A stretch of DNA of 64,000 nt from RYN-230 sp963829725 (GCA_963829725.1 CAWHJW010000002.1:1-64000), one strand, 5' to 3'. Shown: positions 27,518 to 37,570, numbered from the stretch's first letter. Translations and numbers: made by a program. Notes: generated by a model from the sequence alone, not told the origin.

Positions 27518-27620
27518 CCGCAGGCGTACCGCCGGCCACGCCAAGCCATGCGCCCAAGAGCGGGGTCCGCGCCGAGGGAACCATCTGCCGAGGCCGGACA
27601 GCCAGCGGTTTCGCCGGACG
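27517..27620. repeat. Dispersed repeat also found inside folC
   Basis: accgcaggcgtaccgccgg through agcggggtccgcg to gccagcggt aligns over 96 bases, with scattered mismatches, to 45822-45917 within folC. The outer ends (gtccggc...aaccgc and reversed) are imperfect inverted repeats. It looks like a small non-coding mobile repeat. Confidence 0.6.
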
Positions 27621-27643
27621 CCCAGCGTTCCACGAGGGACCGT

Positions 27644-28881
27644 TCAGCGGGCCCGGCGGCGCGGGCCGACCAGCAGTACCAGGTCGTCGCGGTGCACGAT
27701 CTCCCGCTCGTACTCCGGCCCCAGCTGGGCGGCCAGTTCCCGCGTTGACCGGCCCATCATGGCCGGAATCTCGGCCGCGTCGTAGTTGACCAGCCCGCGG
27801 GCGATGACCTGGCCGGCCGGGTCGCACAGGTCCACCGGGTCGCCCGCGTCGAAACCGCCCTCCACGCCGGTGATCCCGGCGGGCAGCAGGGACGCGCGGC
27901 CCGCCCGGATCGCGGCCGCCGCGCCCTCGTCGAGCAGGAGCCGGCCCCGGCTGGCCGCCGCATGGGCCAGCCACAGCTGCCGGGCGGCCGGGCGCCGCCC
28001 GGCCGGGGCGAAGTAGGTGCCGACCGCCTCCCCGGCCAGCGCGTCCCGGGCCGCGGCCGCACTGGCGACCACGGTGGGGATGCCCGCCTCGGTGGCGATC
28101 ATCGCGGCATCCACCTTGGTGACCATGCCGCCGGTACCGACCACGATGGTGCCCCCGGCCCCGGCCCGGCCCAGGGTCACCCCGGCCAGGTCGGCCTGGC
28201 TGCGTACTTCGGGGATCCGCCGCGCCCCGGGCAGCCGCGGGTCGGAGTCGTACAGCGCGTCCACATCGGACAGCAGGATCAGCGCGGCCGCCCGGACCAC
28301 GTGCGCGACCAGCGCCGCGAGCCGGTCGTTGTCGCCGAACCTGATCTCGTGGGTGGCGACGGTGTCGTTCTCGTTGACGATCGGCAGCACGCCCAGTTCC
28401 AGCAGCCGGGCCATGGTCCGCTGCGCATTGCGGTAGTGCCCCCGGCGCATCAGGTCATCCGCGGACAGCAGCACCTGGCCGGTGCGCACCCCGTGCCGGG
28501 CGAAGGCGGCACTGTACCGGGCGACCAGCAGGCCCTGCCCGACGCTCGCGGCGGCCTGCTGGGTGGCCAGGTCCCGGGGCCGGCGCGGCAGGCCGAGCGG
28601 CGCCAGGCCGGCCGCGATCGCGCCGGAGGACACCAGCACCACCTGGGTGCCGCCGCTGACCCGGGCGGCCAGCGTCCCGGCCAGCGCGGCGATCCGGTCC
28701 TCGTCGATGCCGCCCCGGGCGGTGGTCAGTGACGACGAGCCGACCTTGACAACCACGCGGGAGGCCGCCGCGATATCGGCCCGCTGCCCCGCCGCGGTGC
28801 CGGCCGCTCCCCCGCCCCGGCGCCGGCCCGCTTCCCTGCCGGTACGGCAGGCTCATCCAGCCGGGCAGGCGTGCCGTTCAT
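27644..28881 (-). CDS. proB: Glutamate 5-kinase, 5' part frameshifted
   Basis: Amino-acid kinase domain: RVVVKVGSSSLT, QVVLVSSGAIAAG, NENDTVATHEIRFGDND, LLSDVDALYD and GTGGMVTKVDAA. A C-terminal PUA domain (about 275-360) ends near LGPEYEREIVHRDD. It makes glutamyl-5-phosphate, the first step of proline synthesis. The kinase frame has only GTG 28756 as start, but family-like sequence (QRADIAAASR) continues upstream of it with no start before a stop. A better start, ATG 28881, overlaps the obgE stop (ATGA) in another frame. A one-base indel in the G/C run at about 28808-28825 would join the two, so it is probably a sequence error. Confidence 0.88.
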
Positions 28882-30289
28882 GGGGCCAGTCTGCGATCGG
28901 TGCCGCGGGGGCCGAGACCAGGCCGGTCCCCGGCCGGGATGTCCCGGTCCCAGTCGAAGACCACGGCGTCGTCCCCGTTGCCGATCATCACCTCGGCTCC
29001 GTCCTCGGCGCCCGCCTCGGCCAGTGCTTGCTCCACGCCGAGCTTGGCCAGCCGGTCGGCCAGGAAGCCGACCGCTTCCTCGTTGGCGAAGTCGGTCTGC
29101 GTCACCCAGCGCCACGGCTTCTGCCCGCGGATCAGGAAGGTGTTGGGACCGGTCGGCTCGATCACGAACTCCGGGCCGCCGGCCGCTGCGGCCGGATCAC
29201 CCGCCGGGTCGGCTCCGGCACCGGGGTGGCCGCCCGGACCTCGGCGACCACCGCCGCGAGCGCGAAGCCTAGCTCGCGGATGCCTTCCCGGGTGGCGGCG
29301 GAAACCGGGCATACCGTCAGGCCACGTCCGGCGAACACCTCCGCGGCCTGCTCAGCGACCTCGCGGGCGGCCGGCACGTCGACCTTGTTGAGCGCGATGA
29401 TCCGCGGGCGGCCGCTCAGGTCCGCGCCGGTCTCCGCCTGATAGGCGGCGAGTTCGGCCTCGATCACGTCGAAGTCGGCGACCGGGTCCCGGCCCGGATC
29501 GCCGCTGGCGGACGGCGCGGCACAGTCGAGCACGTGCACCAGGACCGCGCAGCGTTCCACGTGCCGGAGGAAGTCCAGGCCCAGTCCCTTGCCCTGGCTG
29601 GCCCCCGGGATGAGGCCGGGCACGTCGGCCACCACGAACTGGGTGTCCCCGGCCTCGACCACGCCGAGGTGCGGGATGAGCGTGGTGAACGGGTAGTCGC
29701 CGACCTTGGGCCGGGCCGCGGACATCACGCTGATGAGCGAGGACTTGCCGGCGTTGGGGAACCCGACCAGCCCCGCGTCGGCCACGGTCTTGAGTTCCAG
29801 CACCAGGCTGGCCTCCGTACCCGGCTCGCCGCGCAGCGCGAAGCCGGGCGCCTTGCGCCGGGTGGAGGCCAGCGCCGCGTTACCCAGGCCACCGTGGCCG
29901 CCCTGGGCGGCCACGTACCGGGTCCCGGCGCCGATCAGGTCGGCCAGGACCTCCCCGTGCTCGGTCTTGACCACGGTGCCGTCCGGGACGCCGACGACCA
30001 GGTCGGCCCCGGACGCGCCGTTGCGGTTCGACCCGGAGCCCTGCTTGCCGTTCCCGGCCCGGCGGACCGGGCGGCGGTGGAAGTCGAGCAAGGTAGCCAC
30101 ATTGGGCTGCACCTCAAGGATGACGTCCCCGCCGTGGCCGCCGTTACCGCCGTCCGGGCCGCCGAGCGGCTTGAACTTCTCCCGGTGCACCGAGGCGCAG
30201 CCATGCCCGCCGTCGCCGGCCTTGATGCGCAGGAGTGCCTGGTCCGCGAACTCCGCCACTGCCCCTCCCTCCGGGGTTGGAGTTCTCAT
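28878..30289 (-). CDS. obgE: GTPase Obg/CgtA, frameshifted before its C-terminal domain
   Basis: Obg fold at residues 1-160 (FADQALLRIKAGDGGHGCAS, GGPDGGNGGHGGDV, GSGSNRNGASG). G domain: GLVGFPNAGKSSLIS (G1), DVPGLIPGAS (G3), LNKVDVP (G4). This frame stops at 29162. The OCT domain (FVIEPTGPNTFLIRGQKPWR, QALAEAGAEDGAEVMIG) is intact in the next frame down to 28878. A one-base change at about 29165-29195 restores the 470-residue protein normal for actinobacteria. Obg is an essential ribosome-assembly and stress GTPase, so an assembly indel is more likely than loss. It follows rpmA in the usual order. Confidence 0.9.
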
Positions 30290-30359
30290 GCATCAGGGGC
30301 GGACCATCCACGGTCCGCCCCTGAATGCGCGTGCTGGCTTTATGCGCTGCCGCGGCGGC

Positions 30360-30644
30360 CTAGTCGGCCGCCGGGGCGCCGTCGCGGAGCCCGGGCCCGG
30401 CGACGATGCTCACCGCGCGGCGGCGACGTACGCTGCCGAATTCGACGGTGCCGCTGATCAGGGCGAACAGCGTGTCGTCACCACCCCGGCCGACACCGGG
30501 ACCGGGGTGGAAGTGCGTGCCGCGCTGGCGCACGAGGATCTCGCCCGCGTTGACCTGCTGCCCGCCGAACCGCTTGACGCCGAGGCGCTGCGCCGAGGAG
30601 TCCCGGCCGTTCCGGCTGGATGAGGCGCCCTTCTTGTGTGCCAC
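30360..30644 (-). CDS. rpmA: 50S ribosomal protein L27
   Basis: 94 residues beginning AHKKGASSSRNGRDS after GTG 30644, then RLGVKRFGGQQVNAGEILVR and GDDTLFALISGTVEF. L27 lies near the peptidyl-transferase centre with its N-terminal tail. GAAGGAGAA upstream is a good ribosome site lying within the 3' end of rplU; the two genes are one base apart. The N-terminus begins directly with the mature AHKK sequence, with no cleavable extension. The tail (GPGLRDGAPAAD) is slightly longer than usual. Confidence 0.96.
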   Translation of the reverse strand: MAHKKGASSSRNGRDSSAQRLGVKRFGGQQVNAGEILVRQRGTHFHPGPGVGRGGDDTLFALISGTVEFGSVRRRRAVSIVAGPGLRDGAPAAD

Positions 30645-30645
30645 G

Positions 30646-31050
30646 TCAGTTCTCCTTCTCCGCCCCTGCCGTGGCGGCCTTGGCCGAGTCGCCGCGGGCG
30701 GCACCCGTCTTTGCCGCGCCGGTCTTCGCGGAACCGCCCTGGGCCGTCTCGATACCGGTGATCCGCAGCTGGGTGTAGTGCTGCCGGTGACCCAGGCGGC
30801 GCCGGTATCCGGTCTTGTTCCGGTAGTGGATCATGTTGATCTTGGGTCCGGCCACCGAGCCCAGGATCTCCGCGGTGACCTGGTATCGGCCCAGCTCGGC
30901 GGGGCTGCTGATGACGTTGCCGTCATCCACCACGAGCAGGGCCGGCAGCGTCACGCTGGACCCGACATCACCGGCGAGCGTGTTGACGGTGAGGACGTCG
31001 TCCACCGCCGCTTTCTCCTGCCTGCCACCGCAGCGCACGATCGCGTACAC
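30646..31050 (-). CDS. rplU: 50S ribosomal protein L21
   Basis: 134 residues from GTG 31050: VYAIVRCGGRQEKAAVDD, LPALLVVDDGNVIS, ILGSVAGPKINMIHYRNKTG, YRRRLGHRQHYTQLRITGI. L21 binds 23S rRNA. An in-frame extension upstream to 31122 is possible but does not match the family. The C-terminus carries about 30 extra residues of Ala/Lys-rich repeats (SAKTGAAKTGAARGDSAKA), common in high-GC actinobacteria. It is transcribed downstream of rne. Confidence 0.95.
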   Translation of the reverse strand: MYAIVRCGGRQEKAAVDDVLTVNTLAGDVGSSVTLPALLVVDDGNVISSPAELGRYQVTAEILGSVAGPKINMIHYRNKTGYRRRLGHRQHYTQLRITGIETAQGGSAKTGAAKTGAARGDSAKAATAGAEKEN

Positions 31051-31273
31051 CGACAACTCGCTCTCTACCTCGTGCGGCCTGCCTGGCGCCAGTGCCGCGC
31101 TCTGTCTCGTCCGGGCGGCCATGCCGCCGCGTTGGTCGGGTCATGCCGTGGCGTGGGCCCGCCGCACCGCCCGCAAACGCGGGATGGCATCGGGATGAGG
31201 ACCTGCCTGCATCGCGCCAGCGGCATAGGGCATTACGGCCCGGACGCGCACTGTGCGCCGACCACTCAGGTTA

Positions 31274-34200
31274 TCAGAATCCCGGTGTCCCCTCGTCCGG
31301 TGCGGCAGACGGCCACAGCTCCCCGGTTTCGGCCGGTTCGCCGGCGTCCGCCGGCTCGCCGGTCTCCGCCGCGGCCAGCCCGGGTGCCTGCGATTCCGGC
31401 CCCGGCTGCGGGCCATCCGGCGGCAGGTGATCCCCGGGGGCCGGCTCGTCCGGCATGGGCAGCAGCTGGCCGGCCAGGGCCGGGTCCACCGGGGCCAGGC
31501 CGGCCGGGTCCACCAGGTCCGGGGCCGCCTGGACCGGGGCGGCCAGGTCCGGGGCGGCCGGGCTGGCGCTTCCCTCCGGCACCGTGGAGTCCCCATTCGC
31601 GCCGGTATCGACCGGCATAGCGGTCTCCGCCGGCACAGCGGCATCAACGGCCACAACGGCATCAACGGCCACAGCCGCCTGCCCGGCCGAGCCGGACCGG
31701 CGGCGGCGCCGGCCTCCGGGCCGCTCACCGCGCGCGGAGCCACCCGTCACCCCGGCTGGCTGCTCCTGGTCAGCACCCTCGGGCCCGGAGGTGTCGTCCG
31801 CAGTGGCCACGGCGGCCGCGCGGTCACGATCGGCACCCCGGCCGTTCCGCCCACCCTGCCCGTTGCGGTCGTCCTGCCCATTCCGGTCGCCCTGGCCGTT
31901 GGCCCCCTGAGCCCCAGCGCGATCCGGCTGACCGTTCCGGTCCTGGCGCCCGTTCCGGTCCTGCTGGCCGTTCTGGTCGTGACGCCCGTTCTTCTCCTGG
32001 CGCCCGCTCCGGTCGCCCCGGCCGCCCGCCTGGCGTCCTTCCTCGGCACCGCCGCGGCCGCGCTGGCCGCCGGTGGGGTCGGTCAGGTCCACCGAGATGA
32101 TCCGGCCGCTCCCATTGCAGCAGTCACAGGGCTCGGAGAAGGCCTCGAGCAGCCCCGAGCCGACCCGCTTGCGGGTCATCTGGACCAGGCCGAGCGACGT
32201 CACCTCGGCGACCTGGTGCTTGGTGCGGTCCCGGGCCAGGCACTCGAGCAGCCGCCGCAGCACCAGCTCGCGGTTGCTCTCCAGGACCATGTCGATGAAG
32301 TCGATGACGATGATGCCGCCGACGTCGCGCAGCCTCAGCTGCCGGACGATCTCCTCGGCCGCCTCGAGGTTGTTCCGGGTGACCGTCTCCTCCAGGTTCC
32401 CGCCCTGGCCGGTGAACTTCCCGGTGTTGACGTCCACGACCGTCATGGCCTCGGTGTTGTCGATGACCAGCGAGCCGCCGCTGGGCAGCCACACCTTGCG
32501 CTCCAGTGCCTTGGCCAGCTGCTCGTCGATCCGGTACTGGGCGAAGACGTCCTCATCGTCCGACCAGTGAGTGAGCCGCTCGGCCAGATGCGGCGCCACG
32601 TAGCGGACGTACTCGTGGACCAGGTCCCAGCCCTCGTCCCCCGCCACCACCAGCGACGCGAAGTCCTCGTTGAAGATGTCCCTGACCACCCGGATGGTCA
32701 GGTCCGGCTCGCTGTAGAGCAGCTCAGGCGCGCTGGCGGTCTTCGACTTCTGCTCGATGGCCTCCCACTGCGCGGACAGCCGGGCCACGTCGCGGGACAG
32801 TTCCTCCTCGGTGGCACCTTCCGCGGCGGTACGCACGATCACGCCGGCACCGTCCGGCATGACCTGCTTGAGGATCTGCTTGAGCCGGGTCCGCTCCTTG
32901 TCCGGCAGCTTGCGGCTGATGCCCATCATCGAGCCGCCGGGCACGTACACCAGGTATCGGCCGGGCAGGCTCACCTGGCTGGTCAGCCGGGCGCCCTTGT
33001 GCCCCACCGGATCCTTGGTCACCTGGACCAGGACGGACTGGCCTGACCTCAGCGCGGACTCGATGCGCTTGGAGTCGCCCTCCAGGCCGCTGGCATCGAA
33101 GTTGACCTCCCCGGCGTACAGGACCGCGTTGCGGCCCTTGCCGACATCGACGAAGGCGGCCTCCATGGAGGGCAGCACGTTCTGCACCTTGCCCAGGTAC
33201 ACGTTACCGACCATGGACTGATGCGTGGCCTTGTCCACGTAGTGCTCGACCAGCACCCCGTCCTCGAGCACCGCGATCTGGGTACGGTCGTGCAGCTGCC
33301 GCACCACCATGACCCGGTCCACTGACTCGCGGCGCGCCAGGAACTCCGACTCGGAGATGACCGGCGGGCGGCGCCGCCCGGACTCGCGGCCTTCCCGGCG
33401 CCGCTGCCGCTTCGCTTCCAGCCGGGTCGAGCCGCGCACCGCCTTGACGTCGCTGGCCGACACCGGCTCGTCACTGCCGGGCGCGCGTGGCACCCGCACG
33501 TGGACCACCGTGTTCGGCGGGTCGTCCGAGGATGGCTGGTCAGCGTCGGCGGATGACCCGCGGCGGCGGCGCCGCCGACGGCGCCTGCTGCCGGGCTGCC
33601 CGTCGTCCGCGTCGTCCGCGCCATCGGCCCCGTCGCCAGCGGTCCCGTCGCCAGCGGTCCCGGGGGCCTGCTCGTCGTCGGCGCCGGCGCTCTCGGCCTT
33701 CTTGCCGCGCGGCGGGGCGGCCCCGTCCGGGCGCCCCTCAGCGGCCCGGGCCGCCCGCGAGCTGCCGGTCCGGCCGCCCGAACGCGGGCCATCGGCGGTC
33801 TCGGCCTCGGCTGCGTCCCCGTCCCCGTCCCCGTCCCCGTCCTGGCCGCGGCCGCGGCCGCCCCGGCGGCGCCGGCGGCGGGTTGACCCGTCGGCAGCGT
33901 CCGCTGCGGTGTCCTCGGCGGCCGCCTCGCCGGTACCGGTCTCGTCGTCGCCGGGCTCCTCGGCCCGGGCTGCCTTCCCGCGCTCCGGGGGCTGGTCAGC
34001 GGCGGGAGGCTGGAAAATGACGGGCGGCGGCTGGAACGTGGCCTGCGGTATGACCGGCGGCACCGCCGCAGCGGGCGGGGTGGCCGGGCTGGCCGCCGGG
34101 GAGAGCGGAACCGCCGACGGCACCAACGGAGCACCAGAGGCGGCGGGAGGCGTGACCACCGGAGCCTCGGCTAGGTCCTCAGGTGGCGGGCCCGCGGCCC

Positions 34201-34573
34201 TGGTCGCGGCCCGCCTGGGACGGCGGGCCCGGCGGGCCGGGGCAGCGGATTCAGCCGCGGCCCCCGGCGCCGCCGCGCCACCCGTGCTGTCGGCTGCGAC
34301 TGCAGTGCTATCGGCTGCGCCAGCAGTGCTATCGGCTGCGCCAGCAGTGCTATCGGCTGCGCCAGCAGTGCTATCGGCACCAGACGGCACGGCCGCACCG
34401 GCGGCCGCGCTCGCGCTGTCCCAGGCCGCCGGCCCGCCAGTGATAGCGTCACCGCCGCTGGCTGGCTGGCCAGCGGACGGCCCGGTCAGGCCAGGCGCCC
34501 CGCTACCTCCGTCATTCTCACTGTGGTGCGGCGTGCCGCTGTGCTGTTCGTCGTTCAGCTCGGTTTCGAGCAT
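31274..34573 (-). CDS. rne: Ribonuclease E/G
   Basis: 1099 residues. Catalytic core at about 410-830: S1 domain (MVVRQLHDRTQIAVLEDGVL, MVGNVYLGKVQNVLPSMEAA), RNase-H-like part, and DNase-I-like catalytic part with VVDVNTGKFTG and GGIIVIDFIDM, whose Asp residues bind Mg2+. The zinc link is CDCCNGSG. The core is flanked by long disordered arms: an Ala/Pro-rich N-terminal arm with AADSTAG repeats and basic RRRRRGGRGRG blocks, and a C-terminal arm of Asn/Gly/Asp repeats (QDRNGRQDRNGQ). It initiates mRNA decay and processes rRNA and tRNA. The start overlaps the upstream gene's end by 56 bases. Confidence 0.94.
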   Translation of the reverse strand: MLETELNDEQHSGTPHHSENDGGSGAPGLTGPSAGQPASGGDAITGGPAAWDSASAAAGAAVPSGADSTAGAADSTAGAADSTAGAADSTAVAADSTGGAAAPGAAAESAAPARRARRPRRAATRAAGPPPEDLAEAPVVTPPAASGAPLVPSAVPLSPAASPATPPAAAVPPVIPQATFQPPPVIFQPPAADQPPERGKAARAEEPGDDETGTGEAAAEDTAADAADGSTRRRRRRGGRGRGQDGDGDGDGDAAEAETADGPRSGGRTGSSRAARAAEGRPDGAAPPRGKKAESAGADDEQAPGTAGDGTAGDGADGADDADDGQPGSRRRRRRRRRGSSADADQPSSDDPPNTVVHVRVPRAPGSDEPVSASDVKAVRGSTRLEAKRQRRREGRESGRRRPPVISESEFLARRESVDRVMVVRQLHDRTQIAVLEDGVLVEHYVDKATHQSMVGNVYLGKVQNVLPSMEAAFVDVGKGRNAVLYAGEVNFDASGLEGDSKRIESALRSGQSVLVQVTKDPVGHKGARLTSQVSLPGRYLVYVPGGSMMGISRKLPDKERTRLKQILKQVMPDGAGVIVRTAAEGATEEELSRDVARLSAQWEAIEQKSKTASAPELLYSEPDLTIRVVRDIFNEDFASLVVAGDEGWDLVHEYVRYVAPHLAERLTHWSDDEDVFAQYRIDEQLAKALERKVWLPSGGSLVIDNTEAMTVVDVNTGKFTGQGGNLEETVTRNNLEAAEEIVRQLRLRDVGGIIVIDFIDMVLESNRELVLRRLLECLARDRTKHQVAEVTSLGLVQMTRKRVGSGLLEAFSEPCDCCNGSGRIISVDLTDPTGGQRGRGGAEEGRQAGGRGDRSGRQEKNGRHDQNGQQDRNGRQDRNGQPDRAGAQGANGQGDRNGQDDRNGQGGRNGRGADRDRAAAVATADDTSGPEGADQEQPAGVTGGSARGERPGGRRRRRSGSAGQAAVAVDAVVAVDAAVPAETAMPVDTGANGDSTVPEGSASPAAPDLAAPVQAAPDLVDPAGLAPVDPALAGQLLPMPDEPAPGDHLPPDGPQPGPESQAPGLAAAETGEPADAGEPAETGELWPSAAPDEGTPGF
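34283..34378. repeat. 21-bp coding tandem repeat in rne
   Basis: The unit agtgctatcggctgcgccagc is repeated about 4.5 times with few changes, encoding AADSTAG heptads in the disordered N-terminal arm of RNase E. The number of copies may vary between strains. Confidence 0.8.
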
Positions 34574-35537
34574 CCGGGCTATCTCCCGTCAGGCTCCCGG
34601 GCGCGTGGGTTCCGCTGGAACCCGCCGCTCCGCGCGGGAACTGGTCGTACGCGCTCACCTGGACCGCGTCGGCCGGTACGGCCGACGGCGCTCCGGGGCG
34701 CGTTGTCTCAACATGGTCCTGCGCCGCGCCCGGCCGGGGCGGCTGGGGTACCGCCGCGTGGGATGCCCAGCTCCCAGGAGACCCGGCGGGCGTTTCATGC
34801 CCGGCGGGCCCGGCTGCGGCCACCACTGCCACGAGCGATCCCTGCGCCACCCGGGTCACCAGCGGTGGTGCCGACGGCGCAAGCCCAGCCACACGGCGAA
34901 GTGCAGTCAGGATGTCATCGGGTCGGACGGCAGGTGTCAAGTGCCGAACAACCATTCGAAGTATCGCATACCCGGCGCCGGCGTCCTCCGCGGCACGCCA
35001 GCCAGCGGAGATGCTGACCACTGCGGCGCGGGCGTCCATCCGCCGGATTCCCTTGCTGGTCAGGCGCTCGACCTCGACAGCATCGTTGGCGAGGAAGGCG
35101 TCGGCCGCCGCGGCGGCCTGCTCCTGCCCGATCCCGGGAAGCGCCATGTCCCACAAGGATGCCTCAAACGCCATGGCACCCAGGGAACCGGCTTCCTCGG
35201 TCACGTCTATCACATCAATCCCGTCCGGTAGGGCCGCATCGAGCTGGTCGGCTACCTCGGAGGCGACGCACACATCCGTCAGCGAAATCTCCAGGTACTC
35301 GGCCTCACTCGCCGTCCCCGTCGGGGCCGCGCCAGCGTAAGAGATCTTCGGGTGCGGGGTGAAACCGGCGGAGTAGGCGATGGGCAGCCCTGCCCGGCGC
35401 ACTCCCCGCTCAACGGCCCGCGCGACGTCTCTGTGACTGGCGAATCGCATCCTGCTTCTTTTAGCGTACCGGACGATAAGCCGCTGGACGACGGGTGGCG
35501 GATCAGCCCTGCGTGTCGGCGAGTCAGGCACTGGCAT
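34518..35537 (-). CDS. TIGR03936-family radical-SAM-linked protein (DUF2344)
   Basis: About 339 residues. The conserved N-terminal domain has QRLIVRYAKRSRMRFASHRD, AGLPIAYSAGFTPHPKISYA and EAEYLEISL, followed by DVTEEAGSLGA. It always accompanies the larger B12-binding/radical SAM gene, as here, where the two overlap by 14 bases; a joint role is inferred but unknown. The C-terminal 100 residues are low-complexity and variable. A start nearer QRLIVRY (about 35490) is possible. The 3' end overlaps the rne start. Confidence 0.88.
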   Translation of the reverse strand: MPVPDSPTRRADPPPVVQRLIVRYAKRSRMRFASHRDVARAVERGVRRAGLPIAYSAGFTPHPKISYAGAAPTGTASEAEYLEISLTDVCVASEVADQLDAALPDGIDVIDVTEEAGSLGAMAFEASLWDMALPGIGQEQAAAAADAFLANDAVEVERLTSKGIRRMDARAAVVSISAGWRAAEDAGAGYAILRMVVRHLTPAVRPDDILTALRRVAGLAPSAPPLVTRVAQGSLVAVVAAAGPAGHETPAGSPGSWASHAAVPQPPRPGAAQDHVETTRPGAPSAVPADAVQVSAYDQFPRGAAGSSGTHAPGSLTGDSPDARNRAERRTAQRHAAPQ

Positions 35538-37491
35538 CGGCCTGCCGTCCCGGCCCGGCGACGGTCAGCGGCAGCAGGGTGCGCCCGGTCGGGCCAGCCT
35601 GGATCTCGGTGCCCATCGCGGGGCAGACACCGCAGTCGTAGCACGGCGTCCAGCGGCAGTCGTCCACCTCGGCCGCCCCGGCCGGGTCGATGGCCTCCTG
35701 CCAGTCCTGCCACAGCCAGTCCCGGTCCAGGCCCGCGTCGAGGTGGTCCCACGGCAGCACCTCGCTGTAGTCGCGCTCCCGCGTGGTGTACCAGTCCAGG
35801 TCGACCGGGCCGCCGGCCAGCGCCTGCTCCGCGCTGCGCACCCAGCGGTCATACGAGAAGTGCTCACTCCACCCGTCGAACTGGGCGCCGTCCTGCCACG
35901 CGGCCTGGATCACCTTGGCCACCCGCCGGTCACCACGGGACAGCAGCCCCTCGATGATGGACGGGCGCCCGTCGTGGTACCGGTAGCCCACGGCCCGCCC
36001 GTAGCCGGGGTCGGCGCGCAGCGCCGCGCCGAGCTTGCGCAGCCGGGCGTCCACGGTCTCGTGGCCGCACTGCGCCGCCCACTGGAACGGGGTGTGCGGC
36101 TTGGGCACGAACCCGCCGATGGACACGGTGCACCGGATGTCCTTGCGGCCGGACGCCTCCCGCCCGGCCTGGATGACCCGCCGGGCCAGGCCGGCGATGG
36201 CCAGCACGTCCTCGTCGGTCTCGGTGGGCAGCCCGCACATGAAGTACAGCTTCACCTGCCGCCAGCCGCTGGCGTAGGCGGTGGTCACGGTGCGGATCAG
36301 GTCTTCCTCGGTGACCATCTTGTTGATCACCTTGCGGATCCGCTCGGACCCGCCCTCCGGCGCGAAGGTGAGGCCGGACCGCCGGCCATTCCGGGATAGC
36401 TCGTCGGCGAGCGTCACGTTGAACGCGTCGACCCGGGTGGACGGCAGCGACAGCCCCGTGCTGGTGCCCTCGTAACGGTCGGCCAGCCCGGTCACGATCT
36501 GGTCGATCTCGCTGTGGTCGGCGCTGGACAGCGAGAGCAGGCCCACCTCGGAGAAGCCGCTGGAGGCCAGGCCGCGCTCGACCATGTCGCCGACCGCGGT
36601 GATGCTCCGTTCCCGCACCGGCCGGGTGATCATCCCGGCCTGGCAGAACCGGCAGCCCCGGGTACAGCCGCGGAAGATCTCCACGCTGAACCGCTCGTGC
36701 ACCGACTCGGCCACCGGCACCAGCGGCTTGCGCGGGTACTGCCACTCGTCCAGGTTCATCACGGTGTGCTTGGCGATGCTGAACGGGACCCCGCTGCGGT
36801 TCGGCGCGACCCGCTTGATCCGCCCGTCCGGCAGGTAGTCCACGTCGTAGAACCGGGGCACGTAGACGCCGCCATCGATGGCCAGGCGTTCCAGCAGGCC
36901 GTCCCGGCCGCCCGGGCAGCCGGCCCGCTTCCACTCCTTGAACAGGGCCGAGATGGCCAGCACCGCCTGCTCCCCGTCACCGAGCACGGCGCCGTCGCAG
37001 AACTCGGCGATGGGCTCCGGGTTGAAGGCGGCGTGCCCGCCGGCGATCACTAGCGGGTGGCTCTCGTCCCGGTCCGCGGCGGACAGCGGGATGCCGGCCA
37101 GGTCCAGCGCGGTCAGCAGGTTGGTGTAGCACAGCTCGGTGGCGAAGCTGACGCCGAGCACGTCGAACGCGCGGACCGGCCGGTGCGCGTCCACCGTGAA
37201 TTGCGGGATGCCATGCTCGCGCATCAGGCCGGCGAGGTCCGGCCAGACGCTGTAGGTGCGCTCGGCCAGCACACCATCGGTCTCGTTCAGCACCTCGTAC
37301 AGGATCTGGATGCCCTGATTGGGCAGGCCGACCTCGTAGGCGTCCGGGTACATGAGGGCCCAGCGGACCTCCGCGGCGTCCCAGTCACTGACCACCGAGT
37401 TCAGCTCGCCGCCGACGTACTGGATTGGCTTGCGCACCTGGGGCAGCAGCGGCTCCAGCAGGGGGTAGACCGATTCCACAGGCATCGTCAC
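35524..37491 (-). CDS. TIGR03960-family B12-binding-like/radical SAM protein
   Basis: 655 residues. The N-terminal cobalamin-binding-like region has MYPDAYEVGLPNQGIQILYE and the middle has VIAGGHAAFNPEPIAEF. The radical SAM cluster motif is RGCTRGCRFCQAG (CxxxCxxC), followed by LPSTRVDAF, LTFAPEGGSERIRKVINK and KLYFMCGLPTETDEDV. A C-terminal Cys motif, CYDCGVCP, may hold another cluster or metal. The family is linked to tRNA/rRNA-type modification by context only; the substrate is unknown. It overlaps the DUF2344 gene, forming an operon that runs on into rne, rplU and rpmA. Confidence 0.9.
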   Translation of the reverse strand: MTMPVESVYPLLEPLLPQVRKPIQYVGGELNSVVSDWDAAEVRWALMYPDAYEVGLPNQGIQILYEVLNETDGVLAERTYSVWPDLAGLMREHGIPQFTVDAHRPVRAFDVLGVSFATELCYTNLLTALDLAGIPLSAADRDESHPLVIAGGHAAFNPEPIAEFCDGAVLGDGEQAVLAISALFKEWKRAGCPGGRDGLLERLAIDGGVYVPRFYDVDYLPDGRIKRVAPNRSGVPFSIAKHTVMNLDEWQYPRKPLVPVAESVHERFSVEIFRGCTRGCRFCQAGMITRPVRERSITAVGDMVERGLASSGFSEVGLLSLSSADHSEIDQIVTGLADRYEGTSTGLSLPSTRVDAFNVTLADELSRNGRRSGLTFAPEGGSERIRKVINKMVTEEDLIRTVTTAYASGWRQVKLYFMCGLPTETDEDVLAIAGLARRVIQAGREASGRKDIRCTVSIGGFVPKPHTPFQWAAQCGHETVDARLRKLGAALRADPGYGRAVGYRYHDGRPSIIEGLLSRGDRRVAKVIQAAWQDGAQFDGWSEHFSYDRWVRSAEQALAGGPVDLDWYTTRERDYSEVLPWDHLDAGLDRDWLWQDWQEAIDPAGAAEVDDCRWTPCYDCGVCPAMGTEIQAGPTGRTLLPLTVAGPGRQADASA

Positions 37492-37550
37492 AGCTTAGTC
37501 AGCTCTTCCAGCCCGGGAGACGGCCCCCGGAGCCCGCGCGCAGTGCCGGC

Positions 37551-37570
37551 CCGGGGGGACGACCCCCCGG
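37551..37570. terminator. Possible hairpin between rodA and the radical SAM gene
   Basis: CCGGGGGG-ACGA-CCCCCCGG forms a perfect 8-bp GC stem in the 150-base gap after rodA. There is no T-run, so it may only attenuate transcription. Confidence 0.4.
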
